Positions 1-9,933 of a DNA stretch of 64,000 bases are shown here, piece by piece. Origin of the DNA: Lichenibacterium minor (GTDB lineage Bacteria > Pseudomonadota > Alphaproteobacteria > Rhizobiales > Beijerinckiaceae); NCBI RefSeq assembly GCF_004137685.1, contig NZ_QYBB01000006.1, positions 1-64,000 of the forward strand. Direction: 5' to 3'. The notes beneath the pieces are model-generated. The model did no database searches and was not told the DNA's origin. It saw only the letters and a program-made list of their open reading frames with translations. How positions within the stretch are numbered: the first letter of the stretch is position 1; the number at the start of each line of letters is the position of its first letter. The position numbers and the translations under genes are program-made.

Positions 1-809
1 ACCTCGGGATGCTTGTGGGTGGCATAGTTGTCCATGATGGCATGGATCACCTTGCCGGCCGGCACGGCATCCTCGATCTGGTCGAGGAAGGCGATGAATT
101 CCTGGTGTCGATGGCGCGGCGCACAGCGGCCGAACACGGTGCCCTCCAGCGTGTTCAGCGCCGCGAACAGCGTGGTGGTGCCGTTGCGGACATAGTCGTG
201 CGTGTAGGTCGCGCACTTGCCGGGCTTGAGCGGCAGCCCCGGTTGCGTGCGGTCGAGCGCTTGGATCTGAGACTTCTCGTCGACCGACAGCACGATCGTG
301 TGGCGCGGAGGCGCCATGTACAGGCCCACCACGTCGTCGAGCTTGGCGGCGAAGTGGGGGTCGGTCGAGCGCTTGAAGGTGCGCACGCGATGCGGTTGGA
401 GGTTGTGCGAGCGCCAGATCCGCTGCACCGTGGTCAGCGACAGCCCGCATAGGGCCGCCATGGCGCGCCCCGTCCAGTGCGTGGCTTCGCCCGGCGGCTC
501 GCCCGTGAGCGTGCGTTCCAGCACGGCTTGCACCGCGTCCTGCGGGGTCGCCGGTTTGCCGGGCGGCCGCGTCTTGTCGCGCAGCAGGCCGTCCAGGCCC
601 TCCTCGGCGAAGCGTCGTTGCCATCGCCAGACCGTGGGGCGGCCGACGCGAGCCCGACGGGCCACCTCCAGCACGGGCAGACGCTCGTCAGACAGCAGCA
701 CGATCCGTGCACGGAGGATGTGGGCGAGAGGTCGCCGGCGATCGTCGACGATCCGGCGTAGGGCGTCTCGAGTCTGCGCCGTCAGCACAAGGGACACGGT
801 CTGGGACAT
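1..809 (-). CDS. IS630-family transposase, cut by the left window edge
   Basis: DDE transposase of the IS630/Tc1-mariner superfamily; 269 codons are visible and the C-terminus lies outside the window. The product starts MSQTVSLVLTAQTRDALRRI, then has a helix-turn-helix N-terminal half (VARRARVGRPTVWRWQRRF, FAEEGLDGLLRDKTRPPGKP). The first catalytic Asp lies in VDEKS near residue 175 and the second in MDNYATHKH near residue 259; the final acidic residue is off the edge. The ATG at 807-809 gives the full family N-terminus. No frameshift is visible, so it may be active, but the far end of the element cannot be seen. It points at the 3' end of the next gene. Family assignment is firm; completeness is unknown. 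Confidence 0.9.
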   Translation of the reverse strand, partial: MSQTVSLVLTAQTRDALRRIVDDRRRPLAHILRARIVLLSDERLPVLEVARRARVGRPTVWRWQRRFAEEGLDGLLRDKTRPPGKPATPQDAVQAVLERTLTGEPPGEATHWTGRAMAALCGLSLTTVQRIWRSHNLQPHRVRTFKRSTDPHFAAKLDDVVGLYMAPPRHTIVLSVDEKSQIQALDRTQPGLPLKPGKCATYTHDYVRNGTTTLFAALNTLEGTVFGRCAPRHRHQEFIAFLDQIEDAVPAGKVIHAIMDNYATHKHPE

Positions 810-876
810 GAGCCCCAGACTCGCACATCCCAAACCCGTCGTGAATCATCCGATTGGTTCAGAGCACTAGGGCCTA
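810..876. mobile_element. Probable right end of the IS630 element
   Basis: Between the transposase start and the stop codon of the L,D-transpeptidase-like gene there are only 64 bases, which must hold the element's terminal inverted repeat. IS630-type elements insert at TA. TA dinucleotides lie at 868-869 and at 875-876; the second is inside the neighbour's TAG stop codon (874-876, minus strand). If 875-876 is the target, the element supplies the base completing that stop. The opposite end is outside the window, so the repeat cannot be matched and the boundary stays approximate. Confidence 0.45.
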
Positions 877-1566
877 CGCCCCCAACACCACCACCTTCGT
901 CTTCACCGGCGTCCGCGCATACAGGTGGATCATGTCCTGGCTCAACAGGCCGACGCAGCCGCTGGTGATGCCCTTGCCGATCGTGTCCGGGTCGCTGTTG
1001 GCGTAGATCGTGTAGAGCGTGTACTTGCCGTCCTGGTAGAGGTGGAGCGTGCGGGCGCCGAGCGGGTTGTCGAGGCCGCCCGGCATGCCCTTGGCGTATT
1101 GGGCCGCTTCGGGCTGGCGCTGGATCATCTCCTTCGGCGGGGTCCAGGTCGCCCATTCGGACTTGCGGCCCACGTAGGCGTCGCCGTTCCACCGGAACCC
1201 GTCGCGGCCGACGTTGGCGCCGTAGCGCGTGGCCGTCCCGTCGCCCTCGACGCGGTACACGTAGTAGTTCTTGGGGTCGACCACGATCGTGCCGACGGCT
1301 TCCTTGGAGTCGTAGGCCACCGTCCGGCGGAAGAACTTCGGGTCGAGCTTGGCGATGTCGACCGCCGGGATGGGGAACTTCTCGTCGGGCATCGGGCCGT
1401 AGGCCTTGGCGGCTTCGGCGCGGAGCAGGTCGTCGGTCGCGCAGCCCGCGAGCCCGAGCGCGCCGAGCCCGGCCCCCGCGCCGGCCAGGAACGACCTGCG
1501 GCTGAGCAGGGCCGCCCGGCCCCGGTGCCGGTCGAGCAGGCCGGACCGTCCACCATCCTCGATCAT
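874..1566 (-). CDS. YkuD-family L,D-transpeptidase-like lipoprotein lacking the usual His
   Basis: 230 aa. The N-terminus has a twin-arginine-like export signal (RRSFLAGAGAGLGALGLAGC) ending in a lipobox Cys, so the protein is probably an envelope lipoprotein. The C-terminal half matches the YkuD fold of L,D-transpeptidases, which cross-link peptidoglycan or attach lipoproteins: NPLGARTLHLY, then TSGCVGLLSQDMIHLYARTPVKTKVVVL at the C-terminus. The nucleophile Cys is present in TSGC. The motif normally reading IHGT, which supplies the general-base His, reads IYANSD here, and the Arg usual after GCI is Gly. It could be a divergent or inactive enzyme. The stop codon lies beside the IS630 end. 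Family call is good; activity is uncertain. Confidence 0.8.
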   Translation of the reverse strand: MIEDGGRSGLLDRHRGRAALLSRRSFLAGAGAGLGALGLAGCATDDLLRAEAAKAYGPMPDEKFPIPAVDIAKLDPKFFRRTVAYDSKEAVGTIVVDPKNYYVYRVEGDGTATRYGANVGRDGFRWNGDAYVGRKSEWATWTPPKEMIQRQPEAAQYAKGMPGGLDNPLGARTLHLYQDGKYTLYTIYANSDPDTIGKGITSGCVGLLSQDMIHLYARTPVKTKVVVLGA

Positions 1567-1693
1567 GTCGTTCCACGTCCCCTGTGCGGCGGCCCGGCGG
1601 CGGACATCGCGTCCCCGTCGCCCGTCTCGTTCAATCGAGAGTGCCGGTGCCCGGTTTGGTTTGCAAGCTCAGCCTGTGCCCGGGGCGTCCCGT

Positions 1694-1709
1694 CTCCCCC
1701 GCAGGGGAG
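1694..1709. repeat. Short palindrome, 6-bp arms
   Basis: CTCCCC, loop CGCA, GGGGAG. Perfect arms in non-coding DNA. It resembles the C-run/G-run palindromes near 11.8 and 35.0 kb and may be a small REP-like unit. Confidence 0.4.
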
Positions 1710-1796
1710 CAGGGCGGCCCCCGTCCTACGCGATCCGTTCGGTCGCTTCGCGATGCGGATTTCGGCTCCGCTCCTGCGCCGCGCAGGCTTCGATAC

Positions 1797-1824
1797 GATG
1801 GCCGGACGTGATCGTCCGGACATC
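1797..1824 (-). terminator. Hairpin just after the GH94 stop codon
   Basis: Perfect 7-bp stem CCGGACG-TGAT-CGTCCGG, extended by a further GATG/CATC pairing across a mismatch. It starts 4 bases beyond the stop codon of the GH94 gene. No T-run follows, so it may be a transcript-end stabiliser or weak terminator rather than a classical intrinsic one. Confidence 0.5.
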
Positions 1825-1827
1825 GCA

Positions 1828-4800
1828 TCACACCGCGTCCTCCACCCGCTCCGCCGCGTCCCGCCCCTCGCCCTTGACCCACAGCCGCTTGATGCGGAGG
1901 TCGCCGCGCGGCACGTGCAGGTCGTCCGGCAGGTGGATGTGGCCGTCCTCCATCCGCAGCCCGATCACCGCATAGGCGGCCGAAAGCATCCGCGCCGCCG
2001 AGCCGGTGTACCAGCTCCACCCCCCGCGGCCGCCGTAGCTCTCACCGTCGTAGATGTCCGCCGGCTGCTGGTGGGGCGCCAGGCCGTAGACCGCCAGCGC
2101 GTCGCCGTCCGTCTTGCCAAGCGGCGAGATCGCCCGCCAGCAGCGCACGGCCCGCGCCATGGCGTCGTCGGCGCCCGCGGCGTCGCCGGCGTCCCGCGCC
2201 CGGTCGGCGATGGCCACCCAGGCGTCCACCGCCCAGGACGCGCCGTGCGAATATTGGCCGCCGTTCTCGCGCACGCCGGGCGGGTAGTCGGCGATGCGGC
2301 CGGGGTAGGGGTCCGAGCCCTCGTCGAAGGGCGGGGTGACGAGGAGAATGCGGTCCGGCTTCTCCAGCGAGGCCAGCCCGTGTTCCAGCGCGCGCCGGCC
2401 CTTGTCGAGCGGCGCGGCGCCCGACAGCACCGGCCAGGCCGCCGCCATGATGGAGGGCGGGTCGAGCGGGCGGCCGTCGTCGACGAAGTCGAAGACGTAA
2501 TGGTCGCCCGTCCACACCCCGTCGATGGCGGCCGCCAGCCGCGCCGCCTCGGCGCGGTAGCGGTCGCCGGCGGCGCGCCCTTCCCGGCGGTCGGCGACGC
2601 CTGCGAAGCGCCGCACGATGTCGAAGAAGAAGCAGGCGAGCCAGGTGCCCTCGCCGCGTCCCCCCGGCCCGGCGGCGTCGATGCCGTCGTTCCAGTCGCC
2701 GGTGCCGATCAGCGGCAGGCCGTGCGCGCCCATGCGCTCCGTCGTGTAGCGGATGGCGCGGACGCAATGGTCGTAGACGTCGCCCGTTTCGCGGGACGGG
2801 CGCGGCGCCAGCAGCAGGTCCATGGCGCCGTCCGGCACCGGGGCGCCGTCGAGGTAGGGCTGGCGCTCGTCGAGCACCGACCAGTCGCCCGTCGCTTCCA
2901 CGTAGCGGGTGAGCACGTAGGGGAGCCACAGGTGGGGGTCGGAGGCGCGGGTGCGCTGGCCGAGGCCCACGCGCCCGTCGTTGGCGAGGTGCCACCACTT
3001 GAACACGTCGCCTTCGGGGAACTGCACGCCCGAATGGATGACGATCTGGCGGCGCGTCAGCGACGGGTCGAAGAACAGGAAGGGCAGCACGTCCTGGAGC
3101 TGGTCGCGGAACCCGAAGGCGCCGCCGCGCTGGTTCGGCCCCGTGCGGCCCCACAGCCGCGACGCGAGCGACTGGTAGGGCAGCCAGTGGTTCACCAGCC
3201 GGTCGAAGGCCGGGTCGTCGGTTTCGACCCGGATGGCGCCGATGCGCTCGGCCCACCAGGCCTCGGTGGCCTTCAGCGCCGCGCGGGCCGCCGCGGGGTC
3301 GCGCAGGTGGGAGGCCGCCGTCAGCGCTTCGCGCCGCGTGGCGAACTGCCCCAGCACCACCGACACGTCGACCGCGCCCCCCGCCGGTACCGCCACCTCG
3401 CCCGCGAAGGCGGCGACGCGGCGCCCGTCGTCGGGCTGGTTCGCGTCCGGCCAGCCCGTGTCCACCATCACGGCGGACGCGAGGTCGCGCCCCGGCGAGC
3501 CGATGAAGCGCGTCCGCACCGTTTCGGTCATGGCGGCGGTGAGGCTCGTCGCCGCGAAGGCGCAGCCGGATTGGAAGTCGTTGTGCGGGTTCTCGAAGAA
3601 CAGGGCTTCCGTGCCCTCGTCGCGCCACGCGTCGACGATGCCGAGGCTGTCGCCGGGGCTCTGGTCGAGCGCGACGTCCATGAAGGACACGACGCGGAAG
3701 CGCTTGGGCGCGCCCCCGCGGTTGCGGATCGTCAGGATGCGGACGTCGGCCGGTGCGTCGGAGAAGACGAACACGGTCATCGACAGGTCGAGGTCGCCGC
3801 GGCGGCTCGTGAAGGTCGCGGCGCCGAGCCGGTATTCGACGCCGTGCACCGCGTCCGCCCGGCGGAACGGCACGAAGCCGGCGGCGTCCGCTTCCCCGGT
3901 CGCGAGGTCCACCACGGCGATGAACTGGCCCGGCTGCAGCGTGGCGCCGGATTCGAGGCGGAAGGGCGTGATGGCGTTCTGCCGCTCGTTGCCCTTGAAG
4001 GTGTGGACCTCGCCCTCGTTGGACACGACGGTGCCGAAGCCCGCCGGGTTGGCCAGCACATGCGCCCAGGGGCGGGGCGTGGCGGGCGTCAGCAGGAGGC
4101 GCGTGTCGCCCTCGAAGCGGAACGGCCAGGTCGAGGCCGGCGGGGTCGGGCCGGGCGCGATGAGGCGCTTGCGGCGCAGCAGCGCCCGGAAGGCGGGCTC
4201 GGCGGGCGCCGGTCGGCCGAACTCGCGCGCGATCAGCTTCGCGGCTTCCCACTCGTCTGCGGCGCGGCCGGTGAGCAGCAGCAGCTCGGCGCGGGCCTTG
4301 GGGGCGATCTCGACCTCCACCGTCAGGCTGGTGGCGGGGTCGAAGGTGTAGAGCGAGCCCTCGTCGTCGACGGCGCGGCGGCCGTCCGGGCCGAGGCCGC
4401 GGGGCGCGCGCAGCCCGCCGGGGCCGATGAAGCGCGTGCGCGAGTCCTCGTAGCCGACGAGCCGCGCGTCGCCGCCGAAGCGGACGGCGTGGAACATCGT
4501 TTCATGCGACATGCGGCCCGTGCCGGGGGCGCGCAGCAGCCGGTTGCGGGCCAGGACGGCGCCGAGCTCGCCCACGAACCAGCTTTCGACGTGGAGCGCG
4601 TTGAAGTCCGGGTCGCGCAGATAGGCGCCGAGCTCGTGCACGGCGAGCTCGCGGTAGCTCGTCAGCGCGATCCGCCGCGGCCGGTCGCCCGTGTTGGTGA
4701 GGACGATGCGGGTGTATTCGAGCGGCCGCCCGTCCGCGTGGCTCACCCGGGCCTCGGCGCGAAGCCCGTCGCGCGAGTTCCGCATCGCGATCGTGGCGGG

Positions 4801-7344
4801 GTCGGGCTGGTCGACGCCGTAATCCGGGCCGGCGCGGCGCATCGGCTCGTAGCCGAGGCTCCAGGTTTGCGACGGGTCGGCTTCGGCGTCGCGGATGAAG
4901 ACGAAGGGCCCGCGCAGGTCGAGCGGGTCGAGCGGCTGGCGGGTGATGTCGACCGCGTGGCTCCCCCGCGCCATGGCGGTCACGGCGGTGTAGCCGCGCC
5001 CGTCGGCGCCGATCTCCGTCGTCAAGGCCCCGTTGGCGAGCCGGAACAGCTTCGGGCCGCCCCGCATGGCGCGCGGCACCCCCGGCAGGAGCGGGGCACC
5101 GGACGCGCGCGGGCCGTTCCAGGCGCGCCCCACGGCGCGGTAGCCGAGCCCGGCCGCGAAGGCCGCGAGCGCGTAGACCGCCACGACGCTCCACACCGGG
5201 GCCGCCACCGGCGGGTGGGCGCGGCCGATCTGCTCGGCGCCCGTCCAGGCCCGGTCCCAATCGGGGCCGTGCGGGATGTAGAAGGGGATCAGCAGCGGCG
5301 CCCAGGTGGCGAAGCGGCGGATGCCCTCGGGGATGACGCGGGTGCGCCCGGCGTGGCCGGTGAACCGCGCCGCCACCTCGTCGAGCCGGTCGCCGCCGAT
5401 GAAGGTGAGGTTGACCAGGGTCGCGACGCGCAGGCCCATGTGGTCGAACCAGATGAGCACGCGCAGCCAGTCGTAGGCCAGCAGCCCGGTGAACACCGAC
5501 ACGCTCCAGCTCTTGAAGGCGGGAGCCGGCAGGAACAGGTTCGCCACCGTGGCGGCGCCGGTCCGCACCGCGCCGTCCTGGTTGTACCAGGACGGGTCCG
5601 GCGACTGGCGCAGGAAGGAGTTGATGACCGGCGCCATCCACAGGCCCCAGCGCAGGACCCGCACGGCCTGCTCGACGAGCCCGACGGCGCCGCGCGCGCT
5701 GAAGAGCTGCTTCAACGGCGACAGCGAGCGCTGGAACAGCGCCGCCATCACGAAGAAGTTGATGGAGAACAGCGGCGCCGCGATGCCCCAGTTGATGACG
5801 CCGGACAGCGACTCGTTGAAGAACAGCCGCACGCCGTTGCCGCTCGGCCCGAGGTCGATCGTGCCGAATTTGTTGAACAGCGGGTAGATCGTCAGGGGCT
5901 CGATGCGGCGCCCCGATCCCGCGTAGCCGAGGTCGGCGTAGGACCAGAACTTGGTGGCCACCACGGTGATCTGGTCGGCCTCGAAGTACCAGCCCACCGC
6001 CCCCGCCACGATGCCGCCCAGCATCGCGCCGAGCGCGTAGCTCTGCCAGTTCGCCATGACGCGGCGCGAGCCCCGGGCGATGCCGGCGGCGTCGGCGGCG
6101 AGGTCGACCCCCGCGTAGGCGGCGGCGCCGAGGACCAGGCCGGCGACGAAACGGGTGATGCCGGTGTCGTGCGGCAGGTCGAGCCGGAAGAACAGCGCGA
6201 CGCCGAGGCCCAGCAGCGCCCCGCGGGCGAACAGGCGCGGGTCGCGGTAGTTGGCGGCCAGGCGGCCGAAGAAGGGCGGCGTGCCGTCGGCGCTGGAGAT
6301 GACGGTCAGCGCCAGCGGGAACAGCGCGAGGCCGGCGGCGAGCCCCGCCAGGGCCGGCACGGCGCGGGCCAGCGGCACCACGCCCGGCAGCTCCAGCACG
6401 GCCGCGCCCACCACCACGATGAGCATGAACGCGAAACCGTAGATCAACCCCTTGAGGCCGCCCGAGCGCCACTGCCCGCGGGCGGTGGCGTAGGTGGGGG
6501 GCACGCCGTTCAGCGCGTCGATGGCGAGGCCGGTCACGATGTAGACGGCGGCCCACAGGCCGGCCTGGGCGGCGGCGGCGGCGGCGACCGCCACGACCGC
6601 CTGGAGGCCCGGGGCGGAGCCGAGCAGCGCCGGGAGGTCGGCGATGTGCGGGCCCATGACGGCGTGGAGCGACGCGCCGAGCAGCAGGGCGTGGTAGCGC
6701 CAATCCCGGTTGACCCGCCCGGCGACCAGGATGCGGCAGGCGCCGAGCGCCGCCTCGCAGAAGGCGAAGAGCACGAGCCAGCGCCCGGCCACGAGGTCGA
6801 CGGGCTCGGGGACGCGGAGCCCGAGCGTCCAGGCGGAGCCGAGGTCGTGCATCATGCCGCCGTTGCCGAGCGACAGGGCGAGGTTGAACAGCAGCGGCAG
6901 CAGGACCAGCGACGCCCGTTCGCGCGCGGCGAGGCCGCGCCCCGACCGCACCGCGAGCGCCATCGCGGCCCCGGCATAGACCAGCGTCGACACGGCGGCG
7001 CCGACGGGCGTCAGCCCGGCGACGTCGGCCCACCGGGTCGGGAGCTGCCACACCGCGAAGGCCGGGTTCCGCGCCAGCGCGAACAGGCCGAGCACGACGG
7101 CGTCGCCCAGCGCCGCGCCGGGGCGGCCCTTCAGCCCGGCCAGCGCCCGGGCCAGCGCCAAGCTGCCGGCACCGAAGCCGGCCGCGAACGGCACGGCGAG
7201 CGATGGGGGCAGCGGCGCCAGGAGCGACGCGAGGGCGGCGAGGAGCAGGGCCGCGCAGCCGAGCCGCTCGGCGGCGCGGGACGGAGCGTCCCGCGCCACG
7301 GGGGGATGGGTCGGGGCGAGCGGTGCGGCGGTTGTTTGATCCAT
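1828..7344 (-). CDS. Giant membrane-anchored GH94 (glycoside phosphorylase-type) protein, NdvB-related
   Basis: 1838 aa. Residues about 25-745 form a polytopic membrane region with many hydrophobic helices. From about 763 (LFRLANGALTTEIG) come beta-sandwich segments typical of the GT36/GH94 group, a second one near 1080 (PAGFGTVVSNEG), and a C-terminal alpha/alpha barrel. The barrel holds GFRDQLQDVLPF, GTGDWNDGID (Asp1550, Asp1553, where the family's catalytic acid lies), ENGGQYSHGASW and WYTGSAARM. GH94 enzymes phosphorolyse beta-glucosides or trim cyclic beta-1,2-glucan; here the likely role is periplasmic or surface glucan processing. NdvB is about 2800 aa and has a GT84 domain; I see none here. 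The start is chosen at MDQTTAAP because AGGAAGG precedes it; an open frame extends 79 codons upstream but lacks such a site. Substrate is unknown. Confidence 0.85.
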   Translation of the reverse strand: MDQTTAAPLAPTHPPVARDAPSRAAERLGCAALLLAALASLLAPLPPSLAVPFAAGFGAGSLALARALAGLKGRPGAALGDAVVLGLFALARNPAFAVWQLPTRWADVAGLTPVGAAVSTLVYAGAAMALAVRSGRGLAARERASLVLLPLLFNLALSLGNGGMMHDLGSAWTLGLRVPEPVDLVAGRWLVLFAFCEAALGACRILVAGRVNRDWRYHALLLGASLHAVMGPHIADLPALLGSAPGLQAVVAVAAAAAAQAGLWAAVYIVTGLAIDALNGVPPTYATARGQWRSGGLKGLIYGFAFMLIVVVGAAVLELPGVVPLARAVPALAGLAAGLALFPLALTVISSADGTPPFFGRLAANYRDPRLFARGALLGLGVALFFRLDLPHDTGITRFVAGLVLGAAAYAGVDLAADAAGIARGSRRVMANWQSYALGAMLGGIVAGAVGWYFEADQITVVATKFWSYADLGYAGSGRRIEPLTIYPLFNKFGTIDLGPSGNGVRLFFNESLSGVINWGIAAPLFSINFFVMAALFQRSLSPLKQLFSARGAVGLVEQAVRVLRWGLWMAPVINSFLRQSPDPSWYNQDGAVRTGAATVANLFLPAPAFKSWSVSVFTGLLAYDWLRVLIWFDHMGLRVATLVNLTFIGGDRLDEVAARFTGHAGRTRVIPEGIRRFATWAPLLIPFYIPHGPDWDRAWTGAEQIGRAHPPVAAPVWSVVAVYALAAFAAGLGYRAVGRAWNGPRASGAPLLPGVPRAMRGGPKLFRLANGALTTEIGADGRGYTAVTAMARGSHAVDITRQPLDPLDLRGPFVFIRDAEADPSQTWSLGYEPMRRAGPDYGVDQPDPATIAMRNSRDGLRAEARVSHADGRPLEYTRIVLTNTGDRPRRIALTSYRELAVHELGAYLRDPDFNALHVESWFVGELGAVLARNRLLRAPGTGRMSHETMFHAVRFGGDARLVGYEDSRTRFIGPGGLRAPRGLGPDGRRAVDDEGSLYTFDPATSLTVEVEIAPKARAELLLLTGRAADEWEAAKLIAREFGRPAPAEPAFRALLRRKRLIAPGPTPPASTWPFRFEGDTRLLLTPATPRPWAHVLANPAGFGTVVSNEGEVHTFKGNERQNAITPFRLESGATLQPGQFIAVVDLATGEADAAGFVPFRRADAVHGVEYRLGAATFTSRRGDLDLSMTVFVFSDAPADVRILTIRNRGGAPKRFRVVSFMDVALDQSPGDSLGIVDAWRDEGTEALFFENPHNDFQSGCAFAATSLTAAMTETVRTRFIGSPGRDLASAVMVDTGWPDANQPDDGRRVAAFAGEVAVPAGGAVDVSVVLGQFATRREALTAASHLRDPAAARAALKATEAWWAERIGAIRVETDDPAFDRLVNHWLPYQSLASRLWGRTGPNQRGGAFGFRDQLQDVLPFLFFDPSLTRRQIVIHSGVQFPEGDVFKWWHLANDGRVGLGQRTRASDPHLWLPYVLTRYVEATGDWSVLDERQPYLDGAPVPDGAMDLLLAPRPSRETGDVYDHCVRAIRYTTERMGAHGLPLIGTGDWNDGIDAAGPGGRGEGTWLACFFFDIVRRFAGVADRREGRAAGDRYRAEAARLAAAIDGVWTGDHYVFDFVDDGRPLDPPSIMAAAWPVLSGAAPLDKGRRALEHGLASLEKPDRILLVTPPFDEGSDPYPGRIADYPPGVRENGGQYSHGASWAVDAWVAIADRARDAGDAAGADDAMARAVRCWRAISPLGKTDGDALAVYGLAPHQQPADIYDGESYGGRGGWSWYTGSAARMLSAAYAVIGLRMEDGHIHLPDDLHVPRGDLRIKRLWVKGEGRDAAERVEDAV

Positions 7345-7629
7345 GTGCCTTCCTAAGCGGGATCGGCGGGCCTGCCCAGCCGGGACCCGCCGGCCTGGGC
7401 GCGCGCCCGGCCGCATCCTGCCCTGTCCCTGCCGCAGGGCAGGGATGCGCGGGATCGCGCCCGCCGCCGTGAAATCGTCGCGGGCCGCCGCGATGGTGGC
7501 CGTGCCGCGGCGATTGTCGGACGAATCCGTCCCGTCTCCGGCGCGGCGCGTCGTGCGGCCGGTGCCGCGCCCGGCACCCAAAGGCCCGCCGCCCCGCGCG
7601 GACGGGTCCGCCCACCCGAGGTTTCCCCC
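7345..7629. promoter_or_regulatory. Divergent promoter region with a large palindrome
   Basis: 285 non-coding bases between the divergent GH94 and efflux genes, so both promoters should lie here. I see no clear -35/-10 pair. The palindrome at 7413-7448 is the main structure. Confidence 0.5.
7413..7448. repeat. Imperfect palindrome in the GH94/efflux intergenic region
   Basis: CCTGCCCT (7417-7424) pairs with AGGGCAGG (7436-7443), and the arms continue as GCAT/ATGC with one bulge. An alternative stem is TCCCTGCC (7426-7433) with GGCAGGGA (7438-7445). The two stems are mutually exclusive. This could be a switch-like leader or a REP-type unit. Confidence 0.4.
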
Positions 7630-8895
7630 ATGACGGCGACCGCCGCCTCATCCATGCCGGCGAAGGCCGGCATCGGCTTCAAGCAGTTCGTGACCCTCAT
7701 CGCCGCCATCATGGCGGTGAACGCGCTCGCCATCGATTCCATGCTGCCGGCGCTGCCCGCCATCGGCCACAGCCTCGGCGTCGAGGACGAGAACCGGCGG
7801 CAATGGATCGTCACCGCCTACCTGCTCGGCTTCGGCGCCGCCCAGATCGTCTACGGCCCCCTGGCCGACCGCCTCGGCCGCAAGCCCGTGCTGCTGGCCG
7901 GCCTCGCCAGCTACGCCGCCTTCGCGCTCCTGGCGTCCCTGTCGACGTCCTTCGCCACCCTGCTCGCCGCGCGCGTCCTGATGGGCGTCGGGGCGGCGGC
8001 GACGCGCGTGCTGGCCGTGTCCATCGTGCGGGACCGGTTCAGCGGGCGCGAGATGGCCCGGGTGATGTCGCTCGCCTTCATCGTGTTCCTGGCGGTGCCG
8101 ATCCTGGCGCCCTCCATCGGCCAGATCATCATGCTGTTCGGCCCCTGGCGCTGGGTGTTCGGCGCCCTGTGCTGCTTCGGCGCCGCCGTGTTCGCGTGGA
8201 GCGCGGTCCGGCTGCCCGAAACCCTGCACCCGTCCGCCCGGCTGCCCTTCTCGCCGGGCCGCGTCGCCGAAGCCTTCCGCCTCGCCCTGACGGACCGAAC
8301 CGCGGTCGGCTACATGCTGGCGTCGACCCTGGTGCTGGGCGCCCTGTTCGGCTTCATCAACTCCGCCCAGCAGATCTTCGCCGACACGCTCCACGCGCCC
8401 GCGCTGTTCACCTCCGTCTTCGCCCTCATCGCCGGCTTCATGGCGCTGTCGTCCTTCCTCAACTCCCGCATCATCGGGCGCTTCGGGCCGCGGCGCGTGT
8501 CGCACGCGGCGCTGTGCGGCTTCATCGCGCTGTCGGCCGTCCACGTCGCCGTGGCGCTCACGGGCCGGGAAACGCTGGTGAGCTTCGCCGCCCTGCAGGC
8601 GGGCGTGTGGTTCTGCTTCGGCCTGGTCTTCTCGAACTTCGGGTCGCTCGCCATGGAGCCGCTCGGCCGCGTGGCCGGCACCGCGTCCTCGGTGCAGGGC
8701 TGCGTGACGACCTTCGGGGGCGCCCTCATCGGCTTTCTCGTGGGGCAAAGCTTCGACGGCACGGCGGTGCCGATGTCGCTCGGCTTCGTGTGCTGCGGCG
8801 CGCTGGCGTTGGGGATCGTGCTCGTGGCCGAGCGCGGCCGGCTGTTCGGCGCCGGGCGGCCCGCCCTCGCGGGCGAGGCCGCCGGGCTGCACTGA
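7630..8895 (+). CDS. MFS drug-efflux transporter, Bcr/CflA type
   Basis: 421 aa, twelve predicted membrane helices, usual length for the family. Early motif IDSMLPALPAIGHSLG is the Bcr/CflA D-x-x-LPALP signature; YGPLADRLGRKPVLLAG is the MFS loop 2-3 motif A. ARVLMGVGAAATRVLAVSIVRD in helix 4 and NSAQQIFADTLHAP in helix 7 also fit the subfamily. Members export drugs such as bicyclomycin or chloramphenicol, or small metabolites, using the proton gradient. It starts at ATG after a GAGG-containing leader. It stands alone: the sugar transporter downstream is on the other strand. Actual substrate cannot be told. Confidence 0.88.
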   Translation: MTATAASSMPAKAGIGFKQFVTLIAAIMAVNALAIDSMLPALPAIGHSLGVEDENRRQWIVTAYLLGFGAAQIVYGPLADRLGRKPVLLAGLASYAAFALLASLSTSFATLLAARVLMGVGAAATRVLAVSIVRDRFSGREMARVMSLAFIVFLAVPILAPSIGQIIMLFGPWRWVFGALCCFGAAVFAWSAVRLPETLHPSARLPFSPGRVAEAFRLALTDRTAVGYMLASTLVLGALFGFINSAQQIFADTLHAPALFTSVFALIAGFMALSSFLNSRIIGRFGPRRVSHAALCGFIALSAVHVAVALTGRETLVSFAALQAGVWFCFGLVFSNFGSLAMEPLGRVAGTASSVQGCVTTFGGALIGFLVGQSFDGTAVPMSLGFVCCGALALGIVLVAERGRLFGAGRPALAGEAAGLH

Positions 8896-8913
8896 GCGGG
8901 CGGGCCGCGGCGG

Positions 8914-9929
<1,016 letters not shown>

Positions 9930-9933
<4 letters not shown>

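Larger units (their letters stand above)
1567..1827. other. Intergenic region with two GC-rich hairpins
   Basis: About 260 bases between two minus-strand genes. No credible coding frame. It must hold the 3' end of the GH94 transcript and the promoter of the L,D-transpeptidase-like gene. Two palindromes are listed separately. Confidence 0.6.

Noticed and set aside
925..7356. A 2143-codon open frame opposite the GH94 and L,D-transpeptidase-like genes
   Set aside because: It is Arg/Gly/Ala/His-rich with no domain pattern and mirrors the codon bias of the real genes; long antisense frames are expected at this G+C content.
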